DNA of 64,000 nt from Desulfarculus baarsii DSM 2075 (GCF_000143965.1 NC_014365.1:3437501-3501500), one strand, 5' to 3'; counted from the first letter of the stretch, positions 53,499-61,955 are shown. A program made the numbers and translations. Notes: a model not told the origin generated them from the letters alone.

Positions 53499-54599
53499 AT
53501 GCCTGAAATATCCCTTCCCCGCCACCTGGGCGGACACCATCATCACGATCACTCCCACGAGCACGAGCGCGGCGGCGTCGAGCCGCCGGAATACGCCCCG
53601 CCCTTGGTGGAGCTGGCCCGCGGCGGCCTGACCGAGAGCCTGCACCGGGGGGCGGTGGCCGTCTGCACCGCCGACGGCAAACGCCAGCGGGGCCTGGGCC
53701 ATCCGGCCATGCCCACGTTTTTGCGCTCGGCGGCCAAGCCCTTGCAGGTGTTGCCCCTGCTGACCAGCGGCGCGGCCGAGGCCTTTGGCCTCTCCGACGC
53801 CGAGTTGGCCTGCATGTGCGGCTCGCTGGGCGGCGAGGATTTCCACGTGGCGGCGGTGACTGGCGCCCTGGCCAAGGCCGGCCTGGGGCCGGAGCTGCTC
53901 AACTGCGGCGTGCACCGGCCCTCCCACGGGCCCACGGCCAAGGCCCTGGAGGCCGCCGGCCAAAAGCCGCGCCCGGTGCACAACAACTGCGCCGGCAAGC
54001 ACGCGGCCATGCTCATTTTGTGCAAGCATCTCGGCCTACCCACCGATGGCTACGACAAGCCCAGCCATCCGGTGCAACGGCTGGTGATGCAATCGGTGGC
54101 CGAGTGGTGCCGTTATCCCATCGAGCAGATCGGCGTGGGCGTTGATGGCTGCGGCGTGCCGGTGTTTCGCCTGCCGCTGGTGGCCCTGGCCGGGGCCTAC
54201 GCCCGGCTGGCCGATCCGGGGCGTTCGGGCCTGGACGTGGCGCGGATCGCGGCCGCCGAGCGGCTGATGGCCGCCTGCCTGGCCAACCCGCTGATGATCG
54301 CCGGCAACGGCCGGCTGTGCACCAGGCTGATGCAGGCCGCGCCGGGCAAGCTCCTGGCCAAGACCGGGGCCGAGGGCTCCTACGCGGTGGCCTTGCCCGA
54401 GCTGGGCCTGGGCCTGGCCATCAAGATCGAGGACGGCAACATGCGCGCCGTGGCCCCGACTGTCTGCCAGGCCTTGCACTGCCTGGGCGTGCTGAGCCAC
54501 GACGCGCTGGAAGACGACCTGGCCGACCTGGCCCGGCCCAAGCTGGCCAACCACCGGGGCGAGCAGGTGGCCGAGCTGCGGCCAGTCTTCAACCTATGA
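53499..54599 (+). CDS. L-asparaginase II family protein with His-rich N-terminus
   Basis: A 366-residue protein of the bacterial asparaginase II family (PF06089 type), predicted to hydrolyse L-asparagine. Family segments are LRSAAKPLQVLPLL, HNNCAGKHAAMLILCKHLG, VGVDGCGVPVFRLPL and LMIAGNGRLCTRLM. Residues 12-23 (GGHHHHDHSHEHE) form an unusual His/Asp-rich stretch that could bind metal. AAGGTG precedes ATG 53499. Its stop overlaps the start of the FdhD-like gene as ATGA. No signal peptide, so it is probably cytoplasmic. Confidence 0.85.
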   Translation: MPEISLPRHLGGHHHHDHSHEHERGGVEPPEYAPPLVELARGGLTESLHRGAVAVCTADGKRQRGLGHPAMPTFLRSAAKPLQVLPLLTSGAAEAFGLSDAELACMCGSLGGEDFHVAAVTGALAKAGLGPELLNCGVHRPSHGPTAKALEAAGQKPRPVHNNCAGKHAAMLILCKHLGLPTDGYDKPSHPVQRLVMQSVAEWCRYPIEQIGVGVDGCGVPVFRLPLVALAGAYARLADPGRSGLDVARIAAAERLMAACLANPLMIAGNGRLCTRLMQAAPGKLLAKTGAEGSYAVALPELGLGLAIKIEDGNMRAVAPTVCQALHCLGVLSHDALEDDLADLARPKLANHRGEQVAELRPVFNL

Positions 54600-55378
54600 A
54601 CGGCCAAGGCGCGCTGAAGGGCCAGGTCTGGCGGATGAGCCTGGGCCAAACGCCACGCCTGGTCGAGGACATGCTGGCCGACGAGCGGCCCTGGGCCATC
54701 GTGCTGGGCGGGGAGGAGGCGACGCGGCTGATGGTCAGCCCCGGCGAGGATATGGCCGCCCTGGCCGCCGGTTATGGCCTGACCATGGGCTGGCTGGAGC
54801 TCGAGGGGCCGTTGCCGGCCGTCGTCGTCGACGCGCCGGGCCGGCGGGTGTTGGTCGCGGGGCCGCTCTTGCCCCGGCCAGAGCAGGGCCCGCGCGGCGC
54901 TGGCGGCGGCCCCACCGGCCCGGCGGCAGCCAAGCCCCTGGCCGATGATCTGCGCCTGGAGCTGGCCACGGCCCTGGGTCTGATCGAGGCCATGGCTCGG
55001 GGCCAGGCCTTGTTCGCGCAAACCGGGGCCAGCCACGGCGCGGCCATCTTCGACGCATGCGGCGCGCCGCTGGCCGTGGCCGAGGACGTGGGCCGCCACA
55101 ACGCCCTGGATAAAGCCGTGGGCGCGGCTTGGCTGGCCGGCGCACTGGGCCGGGCCAGGATCGCGGCGCTGAGCGGCCGGGTCAGCCTGGAGATGGCCCT
55201 CAAGGCCGGCCGGGTGGGCTTGCAGATGGTCGTTTCGGTCTCGGCGCCCACGGCGGCGGCCGTGGAGGCGGCGCGGGCCATGGGCCTGACGGTGATCGGC
55301 TTCGCCCGAGGCTCGCGCCTGAACGTCTATTCTCACCCCCAACGCCTGGTCGTCGACGGGCGGCCCTTCCACGCCTGA
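54596..55378 (+). CDS. FdhD-like protein lacking the sulfurtransferase cysteines
   Basis: A 260-residue homolog of FdhD, which in E. coli carries sulfur from IscS to the molybdenum cofactor of formate dehydrogenase using a CxxC pair. The conserved FAQTGASHGAAIFDACG and AEDVGRHNALDKAVG regions and RVSLEMALKAGRVG are intact. The stretch where CGxCG should occur reads PEQGPRGAGGGPTGPAAAKP, with no Cys at all. Sulfur transfer by the known mechanism is therefore unlikely; cofactor binding or a paralogous function remains possible. The start is fixed by ATGA overlap with the asparaginase gene. Confidence 0.85.
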   Translation: MNGQGALKGQVWRMSLGQTPRLVEDMLADERPWAIVLGGEEATRLMVSPGEDMAALAAGYGLTMGWLELEGPLPAVVVDAPGRRVLVAGPLLPRPEQGPRGAGGGPTGPAAAKPLADDLRLELATALGLIEAMARGQALFAQTGASHGAAIFDACGAPLAVAEDVGRHNALDKAVGAAWLAGALGRARIAALSGRVSLEMALKAGRVGLQMVVSVSAPTAAAVEAARAMGLTVIGFARGSRLNVYSHPQRLVVDGRPFHA

Positions 55379-55390
55379 AAGGACCGACAC

Positions 55391-55855
55391 ATGGATCAAA
55401 CGGCATCGCGGCAATTTAGCGCCTTTCGCCCGTCGTGGCAGGGCTTTGGCGTATATTTCCTCGGCGTGATCGTCCTGGGCGGAGGCCCGCTGATCAACCC
55501 CGACACCCACATCAGCCCGGCCCTGGGCCAGCTTTTGGCCACCTGCTTTCTGGCCTTCATCCTGATCAAGCGCTTCACCACGCTCTACCAGGTCACGGCC
55601 GACGAGCTGACCGCCCAGTCCAGTTTTCCCAAAAACCGCCTCGACCGCGCGCCGATCGCGCGCATCACGCGCATCGATCTGCGCCGGGCCATCATTCAGC
55701 GCCTTTTGGGCGTGGCCCACGTCCACGTTTACATCGACGGCGAGCAAACGCCGGCGGTCAAGCTCTTCGGCGTGGCCCAGCCGCAGAAGCTGAAGCAACT
55801 GCTTTTGGACCTGGGGGCCAGCGACACGCCGGTCTACGGCGCCTTTCGGCGCTGA
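55391..55855 (+). CDS. Membrane protein with bacterial PH-like domain
   Basis: A 154-residue protein with two N-terminal hydrophobic segments (about 18-36 and 44-60). A beta-rich domain follows, with TTLYQVTADELTAQSSFPKN, then ARITRIDLRRAIIQRLLGVA and HVHVYIDGEQTPAVKLFGV. This matches the YdbS/YdbT-type bacterial PH (bPH2) layout, a small cytoplasmic domain held at the membrane. Function unknown. It lies 12 bases after the FdhD-like gene. Confidence 0.7.
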   Translation: MDQTASRQFSAFRPSWQGFGVYFLGVIVLGGGPLINPDTHISPALGQLLATCFLAFILIKRFTTLYQVTADELTAQSSFPKNRLDRAPIARITRIDLRRAIIQRLLGVAHVHVYIDGEQTPAVKLFGVAQPQKLKQLLLDLGASDTPVYGAFRR

Positions 55856-55968
55856 GCCGCCAGGCGCGCCGGGCGTTGACTTCGGCCATGGGCCGTGTTA
55901 GACGAAACTAGACGACCGAGGCTCGGGCCGGACGGCCCGCGACGCGACACCAATTGGAGGATTGAATT

Positions 55969-56298
55969 ATGATCACTTTGGCAGGAGGCGCCGTGGCCCT
56001 GGTTTTGGGCCTGGTCGGCATCATCGGTTGGTGGGGCGAGTTCGTCGATCTGCTCAAGGGCGCGGTTCCGGTGGTGCTGCTGCTGGGCGGCGGCCTGGCG
56101 GCCTACCTGGGCGCCGAAGACCTCAAGGCCCAGCGCGCCGCCGAGTTGGAGGCGGCCCAGGCCCCGTTCCAGGGCGCGGGCGACCCCGACGCCGAACTGG
56201 AAAAATACAAGGCCGAGGTGGCCGAACTGCGGGCCAAGCTGGAGGCCATGGACAAAGTCGAGCCCCCGGCCCCGCCGGCCGACGAAGAGCAGAAATAA
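55969..56298 (+). CDS. Small membrane protein with C-terminal coiled coil
   Basis: A 109-residue protein. Two transmembrane helices (about 4-22 and 31-48) are followed by a charged helix with heptad character (LEKYKAEVAELRAKLEAMDK) and a Pro/Glu-rich tail. TTGGAGG lies upstream of ATG 55969. Likely an inner-membrane protein with cytoplasmic coiled coil. No family recognised. Confidence 0.7.
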   Translation: MITLAGGAVALVLGLVGIIGWWGEFVDLLKGAVPVVLLLGGGLAAYLGAEDLKAQRAAELEAAQAPFQGAGDPDAELEKYKAEVAELRAKLEAMDKVEPPAPPADEEQK

Positions 56299-56375
56299 CC
56301 AGCGGCCCTTGACGCCGGCCGCGCCGCCGATGCGGCGCGCGCCTCTTTTCACGCCGCTTTCGCGGAGGCATGCGG

Positions 56376-56975
56376 ATGTTGGATTGTCGGGGTTTGGCCT
56401 GCCCCCAACCGGTGATCCGGGCCAAGGAACTGATCGAACGAACCGGCGCGCCCAGCGTCGAGGCGCTGGTGGACAACCAGGCCGCGGCGATCAACGTCAG
56501 CCGTTTTCTCGAATCGCGGGGCTATGACGTCCAGGTCACACCCAACGGCGCGGATTATCTCATCAGCGCCCGCCGCGACCCGGAAGCGGCCGCGCCAGCC
56601 CAACCCGCGCCCGACTCGCTGGCCTGCGCGCCCGGCCCTACCCGGCACCTGGTTTTGGTGCGCAGCGACACCTTCGGCCGGGGCGACGACGCCCTGGGCG
56701 CGGGGCTGATGAAAAATTTCCTGCTGACACTCAAGGAAATGGGCCCCGAACTGTGGCGGCTGGTCTTTGTCAACGCGGGCGTCAAGCTCTGCGTGACCGG
56801 CGCGCCCACGCTTGAGTGTTTACTCGAACTGGAAGCGGCCGGCGTGAGCATCCTGGTCTGCGGCACCTGTCTGAATCATTTCGGCCTGTTGGAGCAAAAG
56901 ATGGTCGGTCAGACCACCAACATGCTCGATATCGTCACCTCCATGCAGGCGGCGGCCAAGGTCGTCACGGTATAG
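56376..56975 (+). CDS. yedF: YedF-type sulfurtransferase-like selenium metabolism protein
   Basis: A 199-residue two-domain protein. Residues 1-about 70 are a TusA/SirA-like domain with the conserved Cys in DCRGLACPQPVIRAKELIE. About 90-199 is a DsrE-like domain, including GRGDDALGAGLMKNFLLTL and a Cys pair in ILVCGTCLNHFG. This fusion is the YedF protein associated with selenium-dependent metabolism. Start ATG 56376 has GGAGG seven bases upstream; ATG 56370 is too close to that site. Nearby FdhD-like protein fits a formate dehydrogenase/selenium theme. Confidence 0.9.
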   Translation: MLDCRGLACPQPVIRAKELIERTGAPSVEALVDNQAAAINVSRFLESRGYDVQVTPNGADYLISARRDPEAAAPAQPAPDSLACAPGPTRHLVLVRSDTFGRGDDALGAGLMKNFLLTLKEMGPELWRLVFVNAGVKLCVTGAPTLECLLELEAAGVSILVCGTCLNHFGLLEQKMVGQTTNMLDIVTSMQAAAKVVTV

Positions 56976-56979
56976 ATTA

Positions 56980-57023
56980 AAGCAAACGCTTCATGCTCGA
57001 CGATAAGCATGAAGCGTTTGCTT
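56980..57023. terminator. Bidirectional hairpin between convergent yedF and DUF3795 genes
   Basis: A perfect 18-bp stem (AAGCAAACGCTTCATGCT and its complement) with an 8-base loop, 4 bases after the yedF stop and 5 bases past the stop of the leftward gene. Short T runs follow on both strands. Confidence 0.75.
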
Positions 57024-57028
57024 GAAAT

Positions 57029-57481
57029 TCAGACCCCGGCTGGCGACGCCTCCACGCCGCAAGCATGGCAGCGCCGCGCCCCGCGCATGATCAACCCGCC
57101 GCAACTGGGGCAGGCATGCCGCCGCTCCAGGTCGGCCACCCAGGCCTCGGCGCCCAGTTCGCGCCAGCGCGGCACTTCCTGGCGGATAAAGGCCAGCCCG
57201 GCAGGCACGGGGAACCTCTCGATGCGCGAACAGGGAAACTCCGCGCAGGCCGCGCAGCCGTCAAGGCCCTTGCTTTGCGCGCAATCGCGGATGGCGCACG
57301 CCTGGCAAAAGACAAAGCGCCGTGGCGACATGCAGCCATCACAGACTATCTGCTCCTCCTCCACGCCGTAGAGTTTGGCCACCTTTTGCTTCAGGGCCGG
57401 ATCGTCGCTGACCCAGGCCAGGCGAATGGCGCAGATGCCGCAATAGAGCCCGCAAGGGGCCAGCAGTTCCCGGTTGATCAT
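57029..57481 (-). CDS. Cys-rich DUF3795-like protein with C-terminal zinc ribbon
   Basis: A 150-residue protein. LLAPCGLYCGICAIRLAW, IVCDGCMS, CQACAIRDCAQSKGLDGC and CAEFPC form the Cys set typical of DUF3795. A C-terminal CPSCGGLIMRGARRCHACG adds a zinc ribbon. It probably binds zinc or Fe-S; function unknown. Start ATG 57481 has GGAGGATG upstream; the longer open frame to its right is a shadow of the methyltransferase gene. It begins 17 bases after the methyltransferase stop. Confidence 0.8.
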   Translation of the reverse strand: MINRELLAPCGLYCGICAIRLAWVSDDPALKQKVAKLYGVEEEQIVCDGCMSPRRFVFCQACAIRDCAQSKGLDGCAACAEFPCSRIERFPVPAGLAFIRQEVPRWRELGAEAWVADLERRHACPSCGGLIMRGARRCHACGVEASPAGV

Positions 57482-57498
57482 CGCCCATCCTCCACGTT

Positions 57499-58500
57499 TC
57501 AGGGTTTGACGCCGCGCACCAGGCCCACTGGCGAACCCGGCGGCAAGGGCCCGCTGTATTCGCACTGGCCCAGGCCGGCCTCGATCATGAACTGGCTGAT
57601 TTCCTCGGCCGTGTAGCCGCGGCCGCCTTCGGTGTTGATCAGCATGTTCAGGGCAAATAGCGCCGCGAACGGCGGCGAGGGGTTGCGGCGGTCGAGCACG
57701 AACTCCTGCACCCACAGCGCGCCGCCCGGGGCCAGGGCCTGGGCGGCCTTGCCCACCAGCTTGCGGCAGACCGCGGGCCCCACGCCGTGCAGCACCTGGC
57801 TGAGCCAGACCACGTCGTAGGGGCCGCCGAGGTCGTCGTTGTTGTAGTCGCCGACGATGTAGCCCACCTTGCCTTCCAGGCCGCGCGACTTGGCCTCGCG
57901 GCGAAAATGGGGTTCGGCGCCGGGCAGGTCGAAGACCGTGGCCGCCAGGCCCGGCTGAAAGCGCGTGAAGCTGAGCGCGTAGATGCCCGGCCCGCCGCCC
58001 AGGTCCAGCAGACGCATGCCCGGTCGCAGGCCCAGGCTGGGGGCCACCAGCGGCGCGCGCATGCGGGCCAGTTCGGCCATGGCCCCATAAAAGTGCCGCC
58101 GCGCCGGCGAATCGTGCTGGCCGCCGCGTTGGGCCACCGGCCGGCCACTGGCCACGGCCTGGGGCAAACGGGCCCAGTCGGGGGCCATGTCGTGCATGTG
58201 CATGATGTAGTTGTGCAGCGAATCGGGCGAGTCCGGGTCGAGCAATTGCTCCAAGCCGGGGGCCAAGGCGTAGCCGTCCCCGCGGCCGCCCAACAAGCCC
58301 AGGCCCTTGCAGGCCACCAGGAGCATGTCGGCGCCCTTGGGGTCCAGGCCCAGGCTGGCGGCCAAGGCGTTGGCCGTGGCCGGGCCCTTGGCCAGACGGG
58401 CGGCCAAGCCGGTGGCGGCCAGGGCCTGTAGGGCAAAGACGCCCCAATAGCCGTTGGCCAGGCGGATCACTTCATCGGCGTTCCAGGTTCTTGCTTCCAT
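57499..58500 (-). CDS. SAM-dependent O-methyltransferase family protein
   Basis: A 333-residue protein with an N-terminal winged-helix dimerisation domain (about 1-95; ALQALAATGLAARL) and a C-terminal Rossmann methyltransferase domain. The SAM motif is MRLLDLGGGPGIYALSF, followed by VFDLPGAEPHFRREA, VGDYNNDDLGG and DVVWLSQVLHG. This is the plant-COMT/hydroxyneurosporene methyltransferase fold (Methyltransf_2). The substrate is unknown. Start ATG 58500 (MEARTWNADEVIRLANG) has GGAG upstream. It is in the same direction as DUF3795. Confidence 0.85.
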   Translation of the reverse strand: MEARTWNADEVIRLANGYWGVFALQALAATGLAARLAKGPATANALAASLGLDPKGADMLLVACKGLGLLGGRGDGYALAPGLEQLLDPDSPDSLHNYIMHMHDMAPDWARLPQAVASGRPVAQRGGQHDSPARRHFYGAMAELARMRAPLVAPSLGLRPGMRLLDLGGGPGIYALSFTRFQPGLAATVFDLPGAEPHFRREAKSRGLEGKVGYIVGDYNNDDLGGPYDVVWLSQVLHGVGPAVCRKLVGKAAQALAPGGALWVQEFVLDRRNPSPPFAALFALNMLINTEGGRGYTAEEISQFMIEAGLGQCEYSGPLPPGSPVGLVRGVKP

Positions 58501-58712
58501 GCGGCGCTCCGTGAGGGGTTGCTTTCTCGCCTGCCCCACAGTATGCACCAGCCAAGCGTCCTTTGAAAACACCCGTTGCCGGCCTCGCCCGCGCGCCTTA
58601 CGGGCGCTAGCGTCAATTTATCTTTGATTGTCGGCTGGTTGGCCACGCAACGGGCCGGATGCCCCACGGGTGGCGAGGCGGCTCTCGGCCCCGCCGCCCG
58701 TGGGCGGACGGA

Positions 58713-59120
58713 TCAGAATTGGCTCTCGATGGCCTGGTACGAGCAGGCCGGGATGCACGATTCGCAGATGATGCACTTGCTGGGCTCGAAGCACAGCTCC
58801 CGCGTCTGGGGGTCGACGCTGAGGGCGTGGGTGGGACAGACGGCCACGCAAGCGGTGCAATGCACGCACTTTTCGGGCATGTAGCGCATTTCCTGAACCA
58901 CCGGATCGACCTGGACGCCCTTTTCGTCGAGATACTTGAAGGCGGCGTCGAAGTTTTGCTTCTCGCCGATCATCTCCACCACCATGCGGCCCCGCTCCCG
59001 CGGCCGAACCTGGGCGCGCAGGATGGTGATCTGCAGGTCGAACTGCCGGATGAGCACATTGGTCACCGGCTCCTGGATCAGGCGTGGCGGAAAGCTGAGG
59101 ATTACTTTCTTTTTTGCCAA
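58713..59120 (-). CDS. NIL-domain ferredoxin (homocysteine biosynthesis partner)
   Basis: A 135-residue protein. An N-terminal NIL domain (about 1-75; ILSFPPRLIQEPVTNVLIRQ) precedes two 4Fe-4S motifs (CVHCTACVAVCP and CIICESCIPAC). It lies just after a DUF39 (COG1900) gene. In methanogens and sulfate reducers this pair makes homocysteine from aspartate semialdehyde and sulfide, with the ferredoxin supplying electrons. Ends with YQAIESQF; complete. Confidence 0.93.
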   Translation of the reverse strand: MAKKKVILSFPPRLIQEPVTNVLIRQFDLQITILRAQVRPRERGRMVVEMIGEKQNFDAAFKYLDEKGVQVDPVVQEMRYMPEKCVHCTACVAVCPTHALSVDPQTRELCFEPSKCIICESCIPACSYQAIESQF

Positions 59121-59187
59121 CGGGTCACCTTTATCTGGGGGCCGCGCGGAGCGCTGTCCGACGCGGCCGTTTTCGCCTGGATCGCGC

Positions 59188-60360
59188 TCAATAGGCCAGT
59201 TCCGCGCCTGGCAGGGCGGCCACCGGCCTGGTCAGCAAAAACTCGCCGCGCAGGATGCGCTGCCGCAGCTCGTCGGCGATGCGCCGGCTGTAGACACGGC
59301 TGGTGGTGCAGCCGGTGGGCACGGTCTTGCCGTCGATCTCGATATGGCCGCTCATCAGCTCGGCCATGGACACCCGCCCCAGATTGCCCGACCGGCCCAT
59401 GGGATAGGCCTCGCCGTAGTCGATGATCGGGTAGGTGATGTCCTCGTCGGCGACAGCGCAGTGGACCATCACCTGCTCGTCGAGCACCGGGATCGGCACG
59501 CCCAGGCCCACCGACAACGACACGCCGTAGCCGGTGACGCTGGCCGCCCGCATATAGCGCGCGTCCATTTGCTTGAGGTCGCCCATCAGGGCCAGGGTGG
59601 CCGAGGGGCTGAGGGGCAGATCCTTGGCGTCGCGCTGAGGCTTGGCCACATGCTGGGTGCCCGGCCAGACCACGTAGCCCTCGGCCCCGGCCAGAAAGAT
59701 GCGCGTGCCGATGCCGATGGTGCGCAGCTTGGGATCGTTGAGCAGGGGGCTCAGCGCGCCAGCGGTCGAGAAATTGGCGTTGCCCAGGCGCGGTTTGAGC
59801 ACGCCCATGTAGGTGTAGGCGGTCTTTTCGCCCAGGTTGACGGCCACGTTGTAGAGCTGGTAGGCGTTGCGCGGGTCGAAAAGCACCGCGTCGTTCAGGT
59901 CTTCCAGGCCAAGCTCCACGGTGTATTCGCGGCGCGGGTAGCAGTCGGTGCCGTAGGCCCGCACCTCCAGCTTGACTTTCTTGCCCTCGACCAGCTTTTG
60001 GATGACGTGGGCCCCGCCGAACTGGAACAGGCCCGGATAGACGGCGTTGCGCGGGTCGTCATCGGGCAGGGCGCTACAACCGATCAGCACGTCGGCGGCG
60101 GCGAAACCGGCATAGCCCCGCACGCCGTCGATGGTCACCCGGCCACCGCCGCACTTGATCTTGGGCGTGGACTGGCGGAAATTGATGTAGGCCGCCGACG
60201 AGCACATCGGCCCGAAGGTGCCGGTGGTCACCACATCGACTTCCTTGGCCGCCTGGGCCGCGCCTTTTTCCCGCACCAGGCCCACGACCTCCTCGGCCGT
60301 GGCCACGACGACCTTGCCCGATTTTATCCTGGCGTTGATCTCCTCGATTGTCCTGATCAA
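59188..60360 (-). CDS. DUF39 (COG1900) homocysteine biosynthesis protein
   Basis: A 390-residue member of the family required to form homocysteine from aspartate semialdehyde and sulfide. The opening is MIRTIEEINARIKSGKVVVA. TTGTFGPMCSSAAYINF has the conserved Cys, GTDCYPRREYTVEL the second, and VPTGCTTSRVYSRRIADEL the C-terminal one. Gly-rich VIPVLDE-like and GVSLSVGLGVPIPVL segments are typical. It sits between a Rrf2 regulator (13-base gap) and the NIL ferredoxin, in a sulfur-handling operon. Confidence 0.92.
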   Translation of the reverse strand: MIRTIEEINARIKSGKVVVATAEEVVGLVREKGAAQAAKEVDVVTTGTFGPMCSSAAYINFRQSTPKIKCGGGRVTIDGVRGYAGFAAADVLIGCSALPDDDPRNAVYPGLFQFGGAHVIQKLVEGKKVKLEVRAYGTDCYPRREYTVELGLEDLNDAVLFDPRNAYQLYNVAVNLGEKTAYTYMGVLKPRLGNANFSTAGALSPLLNDPKLRTIGIGTRIFLAGAEGYVVWPGTQHVAKPQRDAKDLPLSPSATLALMGDLKQMDARYMRAASVTGYGVSLSVGLGVPIPVLDEQVMVHCAVADEDITYPIIDYGEAYPMGRSGNLGRVSMAELMSGHIEIDGKTVPTGCTTSRVYSRRIADELRQRILRGEFLLTRPVAALPGAELAY

Positions 60361-60373
60361 GGCTTTACCCCGC

Positions 60374-60829
60374 TTAGCTGTTGGCGGCCATCTTGCGGTC
60401 GGGTGGGCAGATCTGATCTTTCTCGCGTTGACGCACGACCATGTCGGCCAGCGACATCTTGGAGAGGAAGTCGACCAGCAGTTGGCCCATCTCGCCCCAG
60501 ACCAGATGCACCGTGCAACCGCCGACCCGCTGGCAGTATTCGGCGTCCTGCACGCACTCCACCGGGGCCAGGGGGCCTTCCAGGCTGCGCACGATGTCGT
60601 AAAGCGAGATATCCTTGGGATCGGCGGCCAGTTGGTAGCCGCCGCGGGCGCCGCGCACGCTCTTGACCAGGCCGGCGCCTTTGAGGGGAATCAGCAACTG
60701 CTCCAGGTATTTGGCCGAAATTTCCTGGCGCAGGGCCAGGTTGCGCAGGGGCACCGGCCCGTCGTCGTTGTGCATGGCCAGTTCGAGCATGGCCCGCACG
60801 CCGTATCGTCCTCTGGTAGATAGCTTCAT
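60374..60829 (-). CDS. Rrf2-family regulator with three-Cys Fe-S site
   Basis: A 151-residue winged-helix regulator. MKLSTRGRYGVRAMLELA is the standard Rrf2 start. The wing holds RGARGGYQLAADPKDISLYD. The cluster region VECVQDAEYCQRVGGC gives C-x6-C-x5-C, like IscR-type Fe-S regulators, so it may sense Fe-S status, or cysteine/sulfide. It lies 17 bases after mnmA and before DUF39, and is the obvious candidate regulator of this sulfur operon. ATG 60829 has GGATGGTGA upstream. Confidence 0.92.
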   Translation of the reverse strand: MKLSTRGRYGVRAMLELAMHNDDGPVPLRNLALRQEISAKYLEQLLIPLKGAGLVKSVRGARGGYQLAADPKDISLYDIVRSLEGPLAPVECVQDAEYCQRVGGCTVHLVWGEMGQLLVDFLSKMSLADMVVRQREKDQICPPDRKMAANS

Positions 60830-60846
60830 GTCGTCACCATCCGTTG

Positions 60847-61869
60847 TTAAAATCTTTCGATGATCCACGCCGAGCCAGCAACCCGGTCGTCAAGGAAAAA
60901 CACCGCCAACTGCCCAGGCGCCACCGCGCCCTGCGGGCTGTTGAAGTCCACCCGCCAAAGATCGCCCTGACGCTCCACGCGGCAAGCCGCGCCCTGGGCC
61001 GCGTAGCGCACCCGGCAGTCGTAAATCGCATCGGCCCCCGGCGTGGCGTTCCACATGGCCGCCCCGCCCCAAAAGCCGCCCGTGACCAACGCCTCCTTGG
61101 GCCCCACCCGCACCGCCGCGCGCGCGCCGTCCAGGCTCAGAACATAGGTCGGCCGGCCCAAGGCCAGGCCCAGGCCGCGCCGTTGGCCCACCGTGAAACG
61201 GTGCAACCCGCCGTGCTGGCCGATGACCCGGCCCGCGGCGTCCTCGATGGGCCCCGGCCGCGTCAACCCCCGACGCCCGATCAGCTCGTCCCAGCCGCCT
61301 GGCGGCAGAAAGCAGCCGTCCTGGCTCTCGGCGCGCTGGGCTGCGGCCAAGCCGCTTTCCCTGGCCACCCGGCGCACCTCGTCCTTGGTCAGTCCGCCCA
61401 GCGGGAAAATCAATCGCTCCAGCAGCGCCGGCCGCAGCCTGGCCAAAAAATAGGCCTGGCTCTTGGCCGCGTCAGCCGCCCGAGCCAAAACCGGCCGGCC
61501 GCCCAGGCGCGCCAGCCTGGCGTAATGCCCCGTGGCCAGGGCCTGGCAACCAAAGGCCTGGGCCGCCCGCCACAGGGCCGGAATCTTCAGCGCCGCGTTG
61601 CACACCGCGCAGGGGTTGGGCGTGCGGCCGGCCGCGTATGCCCGCGCCGCCGGGGCGATCACCGCCCGCTCGAAGGCCGCCGCCACGTCGATCACCTGAT
61701 GCGTAAGCCCCAGCGCCCTAGCCGCCTCGGCGGCCTCGGTCAGGGCCCGCCGCGGCCCCGCGCCCAGCGCCAGCGTCAGCCCGATGACCTCGTGGCCGGC
61801 CCGGCGCAGCATCAGCGCGGCGACGGTGGAATCCACCCCGCCGCTGAGGGCCACGGCAATGCGCGCCAT
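60847..61869 (-). CDS. mnmA: tRNA-specific 2-thiouridylase
   Basis: A 340-residue PP-loop ATPase that makes 2-thiouridine at wobble U34 of tRNA Lys, Glu and Gln. The P-loop is ALSGGVDSTVAALML. The catalytic Cys pair is in NPCAVCNAALK and ESQDGCFLPPGG, and HRFTVGQRRGLGL is the tRNA-binding motif. The C-terminal beta-barrel has PGQLAVFF. Start ATG 61869 has GGGAGG seven bases upstream; the extended frame to 62106 crosses the promoter and is excluded. It needs sulfur from a desulfurase/relay, matching the downstream sulfur genes. Confidence 0.94.
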   Translation of the reverse strand: MARIAVALSGGVDSTVAALMLRRAGHEVIGLTLALGAGPRRALTEAAEAARALGLTHQVIDVAAAFERAVIAPAARAYAAGRTPNPCAVCNAALKIPALWRAAQAFGCQALATGHYARLARLGGRPVLARAADAAKSQAYFLARLRPALLERLIFPLGGLTKDEVRRVARESGLAAAQRAESQDGCFLPPGGWDELIGRRGLTRPGPIEDAAGRVIGQHGGLHRFTVGQRRGLGLALGRPTYVLSLDGARAAVRVGPKEALVTGGFWGGAAMWNATPGADAIYDCRVRYAAQGAACRVERQGDLWRVDFNSPQGAVAPGQLAVFFLDDRVAGSAWIIERF

Positions 61870-61926
61870 CAGGCGCCTCCCACGGGCAAATACACAGAAA
61901 GCACGTGGAGGATTCGGATTTTGGGA

Positions 61927-61955
61927 AATATATATGCCTTGCCCGGCACTGTCAA
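61927..61955 (-). promoter_or_regulatory. Sigma-70-type promoter of the mnmA sulfur operon
   Basis: Minus strand: consensus TTGACA (61955-61950), 17 bases, TATATT (61932-61927). Transcription would begin about 50 bases before mnmA. Confidence 0.7.

Noticed and set aside
53499-53600. Engineered His tag at the asparaginase N-terminus
   Set aside because: The run is interrupted (HHHHDHSHEHE) and sits in an otherwise natural operon with overlapping genes.
58467-58667. 66-codon leftward frame upstream of the methyltransferase
   Set aside because: It has no ribosome site and no recognisable protein character, and it overlaps the promoter region of the real gene.
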